This document shows, piece after piece, positions 20,452-29,220 of a stretch of 64,000 nucleotides of DNA. The position numbers and the translations under genes are program-made. The DNA lies in contig NZ_QREM01000009.1 in assembly GCF_003353015.1 (NCBI RefSeq), positions 649,574 to 713,573 of the forward strand, given 5' to 3'. Within the stretch, counting starts at the first letter, position 1; each line of letters begins with the position of its first letter. Below the pieces are notes generated by a model that saw nothing but the letters and a program-made list of their open reading frames with translations, made no database searches and was not told the DNA's origin. Source of the DNA: Xanthomonas arboricola. Its GTDB lineage: Bacteria > Pseudomonadota > Gammaproteobacteria > Xanthomonadales > Xanthomonadaceae.

Positions 20452-22217
20452 ACCAGCCAGCCGCCGCCAGGCCCAACCCATTGCGGAAGCTTGGCAGCCT
20501 GCGCACCTTGTGGCCGTTCGTGCAGCGCCAGCGTGGCCTGTTCGCCGCCTGGCTGATCGCACTGGCCATTTCCTCGGCTGCGACGTTGAGCCTGCCGGCG
20601 GCGGTCAAGCAGATGATCGACCATGGGTTTTCCGGCGGCTCGCAGATCAACCACGCCTTCGCGTTGCTGTTCGCCGTGGCGGTGGTGCTGGCGGTGGCGA
20701 CGGCCGCGCGCTTCTATTTCGTCGCGCTGCTGGGCGAAAAGGTGGTCGCCGACCTGCGCGGCCGCCTGTATGCACATCTGATCGGGCTGGACGCCGGCTT
20801 TCATGATCGCAGCCGCAGTGGCGAGCTGGTGTCGCGGCTGTCGGCCGACAGCGAGCTGCTGCGCGGGGTGATCGGCACCACCATGTCGGTGGCGTTGCGC
20901 AGCTCGGTGACGGTGATCGGCAGCATGGTGATGCTGTTCGTCACCAGCCCGCGGCTGGCCGGCTTCACCCTGATCGGCATTCCGCTGGCGGTGCTGCCGA
21001 TCGTGCTGGGCGCACGCCGCCTGCAGAAGATCTCGCGCGCCAGCCAGGACCGCGTGGCCGATGCCAACACGCTGGCGGCCGAGACGCTGGGCGCGGTGCG
21101 CACCGTGCAGGCGCATGCGCGCGAGCGCTACGAGAGCCAGCGTTTCAGCCAGGCCCTGTTTGCCGCGATCGATACCGCACGGCTGCGCATCCGCACCCAG
21201 GCCACGGTCACTGCGGTGGCGATCATGCTGATCTTCGGCGCCATCGTCGGTGTGCTGTGGCTGGGCGCGCACGATGTGATCGCCGGACGCATGACGCCCG
21301 GCACGTTGGGACAGTTCGTGCTGTACGCACTGATCGGCGGCGGCTCGGTCGGCGCATTGGCCGAGGTCTGGAACGAATTGCAGCGCGCGGCCGGCGGCAT
21401 GGGCCGGGTCGGCGAATTGCTCGACGAGCAGCCGGCGATCGTCGCGCCGGCCATGCCGCAGCCCTTGCCGCAGCCGCTGCGCGGTGCGATCCATTTCGAC
21501 CAGGTGGTGTTTCATTATCCGCAGCGCCCGGATGCGCCGGCGCTGGATGGCTTCGACCTGCATGTCCATCCAGGCGAAACCGTGGCGCTGGTCGGGCCCT
21601 CCGGTGCCGGCAAGAGCACCGTGCTGGCGATGTTGCTGCGCTTCCATGATCCGGTCAGCGGCAGGCTGCGCATCGACGAGGTGGACCTGCGCCAGACCGA
21701 CCCGGTGCTGCTGCGCGAACGGATTGCACTGGTGCCGCAGCAACCGACGCTGTTTGCCGCCAGCGCCGCCGACAACATCCGCTACGGGCGCCTGGATGCC
21801 AGCGATGCGGAGGTGCAAGCCGCGGCGGCGGCGGCCGAGGCCGATGGCTTCATCCGCGCCCTGCCGCAGGGCTACGCCAGCGAGCTGGGCGAACGCGGCA
21901 CACGCCTGTCGGGCGGCCAGCAGCAACGGGTGGCGATCGCGCGCGCCCTGCTCAAGGACGCGCCGATCCTGCTGCTGGACGAGGCCACCAGCGCGCTGGA
22001 TGCGCAGAGCGAACGCGCGGTGCAGCAGGCGCTGGACCGCTTGATGGAAGGCCGCACCACGCTGGTCATCGCCCATCGCCTGGCCACCGTGCTCAAGGCC
22101 GACCGCATCGTGGTGATGGATGCCGGCCGCATCGTCGCGCAGGGCACGCACGCGCAATTGATCGCCGAAGGCGGCCTGTACGCCGAGCTGGCGCGGCTGC
22201 AGTTCATCGATCAGTGA
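20448..22217 (+). CDS. ABC exporter, fused membrane and ATPase domains
   Basis: A 589-residue half-transporter of the MsbA/multidrug type that works as a homodimer in the inner membrane. Residues about 20-310 hold six membrane segments. The ATPase has a complete motif set: Walker A GPSGAGKST near 382, Q-loop LVPQQPTLFA, signature LSGGQQQRVAIARAL, Walker B ILLLDEATSALD and switch VIAHRL. This intact set contrasts with the ABC protein at 23308. Translationally coupled to the YigZ gene by a 4-base overlap. The substrate is unknown; lipids or drugs are the usual cargo. Confidence 0.92.
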   Translation: MNQPAAARPNPLRKLGSLRTLWPFVQRQRGLFAAWLIALAISSAATLSLPAAVKQMIDHGFSGGSQINHAFALLFAVAVVLAVATAARFYFVALLGEKVVADLRGRLYAHLIGLDAGFHDRSRSGELVSRLSADSELLRGVIGTTMSVALRSSVTVIGSMVMLFVTSPRLAGFTLIGIPLAVLPIVLGARRLQKISRASQDRVADANTLAAETLGAVRTVQAHARERYESQRFSQALFAAIDTARLRIRTQATVTAVAIMLIFGAIVGVLWLGAHDVIAGRMTPGTLGQFVLYALIGGGSVGALAEVWNELQRAAGGMGRVGELLDEQPAIVAPAMPQPLPQPLRGAIHFDQVVFHYPQRPDAPALDGFDLHVHPGETVALVGPSGAGKSTVLAMLLRFHDPVSGRLRIDEVDLRQTDPVLLRERIALVPQQPTLFAASAADNIRYGRLDASDAEVQAAAAAAEADGFIRALPQGYASELGERGTRLSGGQQQRVAIARALLKDAPILLLDEATSALDAQSERAVQQALDRLMEGRTTLVIAHRLATVLKADRIVVMDAGRIVAQGTHAQLIAEGGLYAELARLQFIDQ

Positions 22218-22319
22218 CGCCTGGGTGACACCGTCCCGTGCTGTCATGCCGGTATGTTGGCGGCAGCGGTCCGGGCCGATCCTGCGCCCCCACGCGCCCC
22301 ACCCCTGACGACATCCCGC

Positions 22320-23219
22320 ATGCCCCGCCCCAGAACCACCATTCGCCAGCTCAGTTATTTCGTCGCGCTCGCCGACACCGGCAGCTTCACCCGTGCCGCC
22401 GAGCAGATGGGCGTGTCGCAACCCTCGTTGTCGCAGCAGATCCGTGCGCTGGAGACCATCGTCGGCGCCGCGCTGTTCGAGCGTGGCGTGCCGGCCATCC
22501 TGACCCCGCTCGGGCGCGACCTGCTCGATCGTGCGCGCAGCATCCTGCTGGACGTGGCCGATCTGGAAGACGTTCGCGCCACCTCGGCCGACACCTTGAT
22601 CGGCACCATCCGGCTGGGCGTGTCGCCCACGCTGGGCGCCTACCTGATGCCGAGCCTGGTCGCGCGCCTGCATCGCGAACACCCGGCACTGCGCGTGCAC
22701 GTGCGCGAAGGCCTGCCGACCGTACTCGCCAGCGGCCTGGCCAGCGGCGTGCACGACCTGATCCTGGCGCAACTGCCGGTAGCCGGGCGCGGCCTGCACA
22801 GCGAGCGGCTGTTCCGCGAACCGCTGCACGTGACCATGGCCGCCGATCATCCCCTGCGTGCCAAGGCCTGCATCACGCCGGCCGATCTGCGCGGCGCCAA
22901 CCTGCTCACCCTGATGCCCGAATACCGCCTGGCCGAACAGGTCGCGGCGATCGCCATGGACGTCGGCGCCAACGTCTTGCGCAATTACGAAGGCACCAGC
23001 CTGGATGCGATCCGCCAGATGGCCGGGATGGGCATGGGTCTTGCTTTATTGCCAGACCTGTATGTGCGCCAGGAAATCCGCGAAGGCGACGATGTCGTCG
23101 TCCGGCCGATCAAAGGCGGACGCTACTATAGGGAGATCGGGCTGCTGTGGCGGCAAGGTGCGGGGCGCGCGCCGGCCTTCGGCCTGATCGCCGATCTTTT
23201 GCGGGCAGTGGCCGCATAG
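22320..23219 (+). CDS. LysR-family transcriptional regulator
   Basis: A 299-residue LysR regulator. The DNA-binding domain has TIRQLSYFVALADTGSFTRA and QPSLSQQIRALE; the effector domain starts near residue 98 (IGTIRLGVSPTLGAYLMPSL). It is closest in style to OxyR, but only one Cys (KACITP) lies in the sensing region and no Cys pair is present, so a redox switch of the OxyR kind is unlikely. The start is the ATG giving MPRPRTTIRQLSYF; 22 additional upstream codons look non-coding. It lies before the export operon, so regulation of that operon is possible. Confidence 0.88.
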   Translation: MPRPRTTIRQLSYFVALADTGSFTRAAEQMGVSQPSLSQQIRALETIVGAALFERGVPAILTPLGRDLLDRARSILLDVADLEDVRATSADTLIGTIRLGVSPTLGAYLMPSLVARLHREHPALRVHVREGLPTVLASGLASGVHDLILAQLPVAGRGLHSERLFREPLHVTMAADHPLRAKACITPADLRGANLLTLMPEYRLAEQVAAIAMDVGANVLRNYEGTSLDAIRQMAGMGMGLALLPDLYVRQEIREGDDVVVRPIKGGRYYREIGLLWRQGAGRAPAFGLIADLLRAVAA

Positions 23220-23232
23220 GAAAATCCTATGC
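23214..23232. terminator. Short palindrome at the end of the LysR gene
   Basis: GCATAGGA (23214-23221), AAA, TCCTATGC (23225-23232) includes the TAG stop codon. The stem is perfect but no T tract follows, so it is a weak terminator or a protein site. Confidence 0.4.
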
Positions 23233-23307
23233 GTCGAATAAGCGCCGCGGCCTTGTTCGCCAACTGCAACTCGTCAATGCTTCATTGAACTCATCAACGG
23301 AAATCGA

Positions 23308-24996
23308 ATGGCGGGCAAGCAGATCGGATGGCGGGAAGCGGTAGCCTGGCTGGCGGAAATCGTCGGGCCGGACATGCCCTATGTACGCCTTGCCATGGTG
23401 TACGGGATCGCGATCAGCCTGCTGTTGCTGGCCACGCCGATTTCGGTGCAGTTGCTGATCAACAGCGTCGCCAACACCGCGCTGCCCACCCCGCTGTGGA
23501 CCTTGTCCAGCCTGTTGCTGGGCCTGCTGCTGCTGGTGGCCGCGCTCAGCGCGATGCGGGTGTGGATGATGGCGCTGTTCGAGCGCCGCCTGTTTGCGCG
23601 GGTGGTGGCGGAAATCACGGTGCGCGCGGTGCATGCGCAGAACCCGTTCTTCGCCGATCAGAACCGTGGCGACGTGTTCAACCGCTACTTCGATCTGGTG
23701 GTGGTGCAAAAAGCGGTGCCCAGCCTGGCGGTCGGTGCCTTCACCATCGTGCTGCAGTCGGCGGTGGGGCTGATCGTCACCAGCTTCTATCACCCGTTCT
23801 TCCTCGGCTTCAACGCGCTGCTGCTGCTGACCATCTTCGCGATCTGGATGATCTGGTCGCGCGGCTCGATCCGCTCGGCGGTGGAACTGAGCCACGCCAA
23901 GCACAACGCGGCGCACTGGCTGGAAAGCGTCGGCGGCTCCAACGGCTTCTACAAGTCCAGTCGCCATCTCAACTTCGCGATGGAGCGCTCCGAGGCGGTG
24001 ACCGCCGCCTACGTCGCCCGCCATCGGCGCCATTTCCGCTACACCTTCACCCAGACGGTGGCGTTCCTGCTCACCTACGCGGTCGCCAGCGCGGCGCTGC
24101 TGGCACTGGGCGGCAGCCTGATCCTGCGCGGCGAACTGTCGATCGGCCAGCTGGTGGCGGCCGAGCTGATCCTCAGCGCGGTGTTCTACGGCATCGCGCA
24201 GTTGGGCACCTACCTGGACGTGTTCTACGACCTGGTGGCCAGTGCCGAGGAACTGTCGGTGCTGTATGCCATTCCGCAGGAGCGCCCGGTGGCTGCCGCG
24301 GGCAAGATCCCGGGCAACAGCGCGGTGCGCCTGGACGGGGTGGTGATCGAGGGGGCGCGCTTCGATTTCGCGCTGGAGGCCGGCGAACAGCTGGTGACGC
24401 TGGCCGACGGCGGCGCCGAACGGCTGCTGGCGATGGTGCTCAAGCGCCACGTCGTCCCCGAGCGCGGGCTGGTGATGGTGGGCGGTGCCGACATGGCCAC
24501 CTTCGACATGTACCTGCTGCGCTCTGAAGTGACCGTGCTCGATCGGCCAACCATCGTCGAGGTCACCATCCGCGAATACCTGTCGATGGCCTCGGCCGAG
24601 GTGACCTCCGAGACGATGCTCGAAGCGATCGATACGGTGGGGCTGCGCGCACGCATCGCCGCGCTGCCGCAAGGCCTGGACACCCGGCTTGCCGCCTCCG
24701 GCTACCCGCTGTGGATCGGCGAGGTGATGGCGCTGAAACTGGCCAACGCCCTGCTCGTGCGTCCGCGCGTGCTGATGCTGTCGCAGCTGTACGACCTGCT
24801 GCCGGCCGAGCGCCTGACCCGGGTGCTGCGGCAGCTGAAGGAGGCCGGCACCACGGTGCTGCTGTGCACCGGCCGGCCGGAGGACATCACCCTGGATGGC
24901 TGGTTCCACCTGGAACCGGGGCGCCAGCAGCGCTACGCCACGCGCGCCGACCTGATCGCATCCAAGCAGGAGGCCGACGATGCAGCACGCCTCTGA
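23308..24996 (+). CDS. ABC exporter-like inner membrane protein with a motif-less ATPase domain
   Basis: A 562-residue protein with the layout of a type I ABC exporter. Residues about 20-300 hold the membrane domain (segments near 30-52, 62-84, 138-158, 165-183 and 250-272). Residues about 335-540 follow the ATPase fold in order, but each motif is lost: the P-loop position reads LADGGAERLL (365-374), the Q-loop VLDRP (410-414), the signature LWIGEVMALKL, Walker B VLMLSQLYD, and the switch LLCTGR. The reading frame is long and intact, so the domain is kept without catalysis. HlyD-type and TolC-type genes follow with overlaps. Another ATPase may power it, or it may transport without ATP. Confidence 0.82.
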   Translation: MAGKQIGWREAVAWLAEIVGPDMPYVRLAMVYGIAISLLLLATPISVQLLINSVANTALPTPLWTLSSLLLGLLLLVAALSAMRVWMMALFERRLFARVVAEITVRAVHAQNPFFADQNRGDVFNRYFDLVVVQKAVPSLAVGAFTIVLQSAVGLIVTSFYHPFFLGFNALLLLTIFAIWMIWSRGSIRSAVELSHAKHNAAHWLESVGGSNGFYKSSRHLNFAMERSEAVTAAYVARHRRHFRYTFTQTVAFLLTYAVASAALLALGGSLILRGELSIGQLVAAELILSAVFYGIAQLGTYLDVFYDLVASAEELSVLYAIPQERPVAAAGKIPGNSAVRLDGVVIEGARFDFALEAGEQLVTLADGGAERLLAMVLKRHVVPERGLVMVGGADMATFDMYLLRSEVTVLDRPTIVEVTIREYLSMASAEVTSETMLEAIDTVGLRARIAALPQGLDTRLAASGYPLWIGEVMALKLANALLVRPRVLMLSQLYDLLPAERLTRVLRQLKEAGTTVLLCTGRPEDITLDGWFHLEPGRQQRYATRADLIASKQEADDAARL

Positions 24997-26068
24997 CCGG
25001 ATCGCGCACTTCCCCACCCTGGCATCCATGCGCCCGCCCAGCATCGCCAAGGTATTGGCGTGGATGCTGCTGATCGGCGTGGCCATCGCCGGTTCCATCC
25101 TGGCGTTCGCGCCCTGGGTGCAGACCGCCAGCGGCAAGGGCCAGGTGGTCTCGCTGGACCCGGGCGACCGCCAGCAGCAGGTCACCGCCTTCGTGCCGGG
25201 CCGGGTGGAGCGTTGGTACGTACACGATGGTCAGCACGTCGCCAAGGGCGACCCGATCGCCCGCGTCGGCGACCTGGACCCGGACCTGCTGGCCCGTCTT
25301 GCCAGCGAGCGGGCGCAGGTGGCGGCGGAAATCAGCGCCATCCAGCAATCGCGCGCGGTCGCCAGTATCGATGTGGAGCGCAGCCGCCAGCTGCTCGCCG
25401 AGGGGCTGGCCGGCCGCCGCGACTACGAGCTGACCCAGATCAAGGTGGCCGAAGCCGATGCCAAGCTGGCCGAGTCGCGCGCCAAGCTGACCCGCATCGA
25501 CATCCAGTTGAACCGCCAGTCGGCACAGCTGGTGCGCGCACCGCGCGATGGCCGCGTGCAGCAGCTCAACGCCGCCAGCGGCAGCGCGATGGTCTCGCCC
25601 GGCACGGTGCTGGCAGTGATCGCGCCGGAGCGGGTGGAGCGTGCGGTCGAGCTGTACATCGACGGCCGCGACGTACCGCTGATCCGCCCCGGTCGCCCGG
25701 TGCGGCTGGAGTTCGAAGGCTGGCCGGCGATCCAGTTCAGCGGCTGGCCGTCGGTGGCACACGGCATGTTCGATGGGCGCGTCCGCGCCATCGACCCCAA
25801 TGCCGCGCCGGATGGATTGTTCCGCATCCTGGTCGAACCGCAGCCGGGCAAGCCGGCCTGGCCGGCGCAGGAATTCGCCCGCCAGGGCGGCAAGGTGCGC
25901 GGCTGGGTACAGGGCGAAACGGTGAAGGTGGGCTACGAACTGTGGCGCCAGCTCAACAACTTCCCGCTGGAATTCGGCCGCCGCCCGGCAGCGACGACCC
26001 AGGATGAGGGCAAGGCCAAGCCGGCGTCGACCGGCAAGTCCGAAGACGACGAGACCGGCAAGAAATGA
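24980..26068 (+). CDS. HlyD-family periplasmic adaptor
   Basis: A 362-residue membrane fusion protein linking the inner membrane transporter to the outer membrane channel. One membrane anchor (LAWMLLIGVAIAGSILAFAP, about residues 30-50) is followed by the lipoyl-like half VTAFVPGRVERWYVHDGQHV, a coiled-coil hairpin (about 95-175, LLARLASERAQVAAEISAIQ onward) and the second lipoyl half LVRAPRDGRVQQL. The Lys/Asp/Glu-rich C-terminus is about 30 residues. The start lies 17 bases inside the upstream ABC gene and the stop overlaps the TolC-type gene by 4 bases, so the three make one coupled unit. Confidence 0.9.
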   Translation: MQHASDRIAHFPTLASMRPPSIAKVLAWMLLIGVAIAGSILAFAPWVQTASGKGQVVSLDPGDRQQQVTAFVPGRVERWYVHDGQHVAKGDPIARVGDLDPDLLARLASERAQVAAEISAIQQSRAVASIDVERSRQLLAEGLAGRRDYELTQIKVAEADAKLAESRAKLTRIDIQLNRQSAQLVRAPRDGRVQQLNAASGSAMVSPGTVLAVIAPERVERAVELYIDGRDVPLIRPGRPVRLEFEGWPAIQFSGWPSVAHGMFDGRVRAIDPNAAPDGLFRILVEPQPGKPAWPAQEFARQGGKVRGWVQGETVKVGYELWRQLNNFPLEFGRRPAATTQDEGKAKPASTGKSEDDETGKK

Positions 26069-27468
26069 TCCGCCGTCTTGTCGTCCTGCTGATCGCGCTC
26101 GCACCGGGCGTGGCTGCCGCCCAGACCACCGCGCTGACACTGGATGAGGTGCTGCGCTCCTCTGCGCGCGCCTCCCCGCAGATCGTCGAATCGCTGGCCA
26201 AGGTCCGCCAGGCCGAGGGCAAGGGCATCTCGGCCGATGGTGCATTCGACACCGTGTTCGACATCGAGGGCCGCTCGCGCGAGGCCGGCTACTACGACGG
26301 CAGCACCATCGAAACCGGCGTCAAGCGCCCCTTCGAGGAAAACGGCGGCTATTACTACGGTGGCTACCGTTCCTCGCGCGGTTCGTTCCCGGTCTACGAA
26401 GACAAGTCCTATACCGACCGCGGCGGCGAAGTGAAGGTCGGCGCGCTGTATGCGCTGCTGCGCGACCGGGTGGTCGACGAGCGCCGCACGCGCCGCAGCG
26501 TTGCCGGTGCCGATATCGATGTCGCGCAATACGAAGCGGAAATGGTCGCCATCGGTGTGCAACGCCGCGCGGTGGACGCCTACCAGAGCTGGGTCGCGGC
26601 CGGCCTGAAGCTGCGCGCGTACAACGACCTGCTGCAGCTGGCCGAGCAGCGCCGCAATGCGATCTCCCGGCAGGTGACGCTGGGCGCGCGGCCCACCATC
26701 CTGCTGACCGAAAACGACCAGAACCTGGTCCGCCGACGCGCGCTGGTGGTGCGCTCGGAGCAGGACTTCGCCAATGCTGCCAATGCCTTGTCGCTGTACC
26801 TGCGCGATGAAGCGGGAATGCCGTTGATCGTGTCCACCGAACGCCTGCCGGCCGACACGTCGGCACTGGAAGGGCTTGCCGGCGCCAGCAAGATCACCGC
26901 ACCGGTGGAGCGCCCCGATTACCGCGCGGTGCTGACCCGCATCGATCAGGCCACCGCCCGGCTGATGCTGGCGCAGAACGATCTCAAGCCGCGCCTGGAT
27001 GTGAGCCTGGAGGTCAGCAAGGACTTCGGGGCGCCCGGTGTCGGCGGCCCGAACCGCTCGCCGACCGATGCGATCATCGGCTTCCGTTTCAGCGTGCCGC
27101 TGGAAAACCGCGCCGCCAAGGGCCGGGTCGCCGAAGCACGCGCCGAGATCGAGGCGCTGGATCAGCGCAGCCGCTACCTGCGCGACCAGATCACGGTGGA
27201 GGTCGAATCGATCGTCATCTCGCTCAACGCCGCCGAACGGCTGGCCAGGATCGCCGACGAGGAACGCAGCCTGGCCGACCGCCTGGCGGCCGCCGAGCGG
27301 CGCCGCTTCGAACTGGGATCGGGCGATTTCTTCCTGGTCAATCAGCGCGAGGAAACCGCCAACGATGCCCGCGTACGCCTGATCGATGCGCAGGCGCGCA
27401 TCGCCTCGGCGCGTGCGGAGCTGGCGGCGGCAACGGCCGATCGGGATGCGCTGCAGCTGAGCCGGTGA
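26065..27468 (+). CDS. TolC-family outer membrane efflux protein
   Basis: A 467-residue outer membrane channel protein. A signal peptide (LVVLLIALAPGVAAA, cleavage before QTT) precedes two long coiled-coil repeats typical of TolC, with TLDEVLRSSARASPQIVESL at the start of the first and FRFSVPLENRAAKGRVAEAR in the second. The C-terminal helix ends AELAAATADRDALQLSR. It completes the tripartite set with the ABC-like and HlyD proteins. This is the only outer membrane factor in that operon; the RND operon at the right of the window has its own. Confidence 0.88.
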   Translation: MIRRLVVLLIALAPGVAAAQTTALTLDEVLRSSARASPQIVESLAKVRQAEGKGISADGAFDTVFDIEGRSREAGYYDGSTIETGVKRPFEENGGYYYGGYRSSRGSFPVYEDKSYTDRGGEVKVGALYALLRDRVVDERRTRRSVAGADIDVAQYEAEMVAIGVQRRAVDAYQSWVAAGLKLRAYNDLLQLAEQRRNAISRQVTLGARPTILLTENDQNLVRRRALVVRSEQDFANAANALSLYLRDEAGMPLIVSTERLPADTSALEGLAGASKITAPVERPDYRAVLTRIDQATARLMLAQNDLKPRLDVSLEVSKDFGAPGVGGPNRSPTDAIIGFRFSVPLENRAAKGRVAEARAEIEALDQRSRYLRDQITVEVESIVISLNAAERLARIADEERSLADRLAAAERRRFELGSGDFFLVNQREETANDARVRLIDAQARIASARAELAAATADRDALQLSR

Positions 27469-27618
27469 ACGGGCTGCCGGTTGACTTGCCGAACTTGCCG
27501 CATCGCGCAATGACGCCCGGGTAACACCGGCCTGCGCATGCTCGCCTGCACCGGCCCGGCGCCGGTACTGCGATGCCTGACGGCTCGCACGACGACCCTG
27601 ATTCTTTCGGAGGTGCGT

Positions 27619-27831
27619 ATGTCTTTCCGGCAATTTCCCGCAATCGGTGCAGATGGCGAGTCCTACGTCATCATCGAATTCCGCGACGAGCTGCAATCCC
27701 GCAACGGGCCGCAAGCCAGCACACAGCCGCACGCTGCGCCACGCTACGAACTCCCCGATGGCCGCCGCCTGCAGCGGCAGGGCCAGCGCTTCATCACCGA
27801 TGGTGGCGAGTTACGGCTGTCCACGTCCTGA
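27619..27831 (+). CDS. Small conserved-looking cytoplasmic protein
   Basis: A 70-residue protein without signal peptide (MSFRQFPAIGADGESYVIIE, then RYELPDGRRLQRQGQRFITD). The phrase YELPDGRRL...G..F....G resembles short proteins that sit next to transport or regulatory genes in Xanthomonas, none with a known function. The ATG has a strong ribosome site (CGGAGGTG) 5 bases upstream, which supports real translation. It lies 150 bases after the TolC-type gene and converges on tyrA. Confidence 0.65.
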   Translation: MSFRQFPAIGADGESYVIIEFRDELQSRNGPQASTQPHAAPRYELPDGRRLQRQGQRFITDGGELRLSTS

Positions 27832-27894
27832 GACGATGTTGGTCATTTTTTACCACCCGACCGGCAACCGTTGCCGTGCAAGGGCTGCACGCAG

Positions 27895-27945
27895 TTATCC
27901 ACATGCTTGTGCAGGTTTCATCCACACCCTGTGTGGATGAAACCG
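27895..27945. other. Cluster of DnaA-box-like sequences with a 14-base palindrome
   Basis: TTATCCACA (27895-27903) is a perfect DnaA box. TCATCCACA at 27919-27927 and its inverse at 27933-27941 differ from the box by one base and form the core of a hairpin with a perfect 14-base stem (27915-27928 with 27932-27945). It lies in the 261-base gap between convergent genes. It could bind DnaA or end transcription; no T tract is present. Confidence 0.5.
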
Positions 27946-28092
27946 CGGTGGCAACCGCTCGGCGTCGTGCCGGGCCACACCCGGTATCTCCCTGGGCCAT
28001 CGTATGCGGTTCATGCAGCCAATCCCTGATCGCCGCCGGCCACATGCCGCGGTATCGACATCGATCAGGCTCAGGCCGGCCGTGGATCATGG

Positions 28093-29220
28093 CTACCCGA
28101 TGCGATCGGAACGCTCCAGCACCCGTCCGATCCCGCTGCGGTCGATATCGCTGGCTGCCTGCGCCAGCGCCGTGCGATCGCTGTCCGGCTCGAACCCGAT
28201 GCGGAAATGCAACTCGCCGGCCGGCGTGCGCGACGAGTGGATCGACGACAGATTCACGCCGTGCTGCTCGAACACATGCAGCAGCGCACGCAGCGAACCG
28301 GGCTGGTCTTCCGGCAGGTAGACGCTCACGGTCAACGGCTCGGTGAGATCGGCCAGCAGGTAGCCCACGCGCTCATAGGTGTAATTGCCCGCAGCCAGCG
28401 ACTCGCCACGTAGCGCCTGCGCGTTGTCGTCCAGAAACCGGGCGCGAAACTGCGCACGTGCCGCATCGTCGCCCTGCGCCACCAGCGCGCGCAATTCGCG
28501 CAGCTGCAGCAACAGCCGATCGAGCATCTCGCCCACGTACGGGTTGCCGAACTGGATGTCTTCATAGATCGCCGGATTGAGCGAGAGGATGCGCGCGATC
28601 ACCGCGCTATCCAGCTCGAACGAGGCCGAGCGATACGGCATCAGCGCGCGCAGTTCGCCAAGCAGCGGCGCGTAGTCGCGCAAGGTGCCGGCCTGCGCCA
28701 GATGGGTGGCGTGCACCATTGCCTGCACCAGCGCCATCACGCGGTCGTGGTGCTCGGGCGTGGCGTACACGCACTCGGCCTGCAACGCGGTGCACAGCGT
28801 CTGCACCCATGCCGACCACTGCTGCAGACGTGCCTGGCAGACCACCATCACCCGCCCTTTCAAGGTGGGCGATTTGGGCGGTGCGGTCATCGGATGCAGG
28901 CCGACCACCTCGGCCGGCGATGCCAGCATCGCGGCCACCGGCGCCTGCTTGATCGAGGTGACATCCATCCACAACTGCGAGGTGGCACGCGAACCGGCAA
29001 GGTCCACATAACGCGCGATCAATGCGGCGGTGTGGCGGATCGGCGCAGAAAAAATCAGCACGTCCGCACGCTGCGCCAAGCTGGCCTCGTCCATGTCGCC
29101 GGCACCGGCCGGATCGAAGCCGATCACCTCCAGCCCCATGCGCGTGCGCAAAAACTGCGCCAGCCAGCGTCCGTAGGCGCCGGCGATGCCGACGATGCCG
29201 ACCACCGGCTGCGCCATCAT
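28093..29220 (-). CDS. tyrA: Prephenate dehydrogenase with C-terminal ACT domain
   Basis: Converts prephenate to 4-hydroxyphenylpyruvate with NAD(P) in tyrosine synthesis. The 375 residues show a Rossmann start (PVVGIVGIAGAYGRWLAQFL), the catalytic region VGLHPMTAPPKSPTLKG, a helical dimer domain (about 170-270), and an ACT domain near residue 290 (VYLPEDQPGSLRALLHVFEQ, then VNLSSIHSSRTPAGELHF), which probably mediates tyrosine inhibition. There is no chorismate mutase part. Two adjacent Met codons are possible starts (29220 or 29217). It overlaps the upstream pdxY gene by 4 bases and is expressed after it. Confidence 0.88.
   Translation of the reverse strand: MMAQPVVGIVGIAGAYGRWLAQFLRTRMGLEVIGFDPAGAGDMDEASLAQRADVLIFSAPIRHTAALIARYVDLAGSRATSQLWMDVTSIKQAPVAAMLASPAEVVGLHPMTAPPKSPTLKGRVMVVCQARLQQWSAWVQTLCTALQAECVYATPEHHDRVMALVQAMVHATHLAQAGTLRDYAPLLGELRALMPYRSASFELDSAVIARILSLNPAIYEDIQFGNPYVGEMLDRLLLQLRELRALVAQGDDAARAQFRARFLDDNAQALRGESLAAGNYTYERVGYLLADLTEPLTVSVYLPEDQPGSLRALLHVFEQHGVNLSSIHSSRTPAGELHFRIGFEPDSDRTALAQAASDIDRSGIGRVLERSDRIG

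Noticed and set aside
22320..23219. Calling the LysR regulator OxyR
   Set aside because: The characteristic Cys pair of the redox switch is absent.
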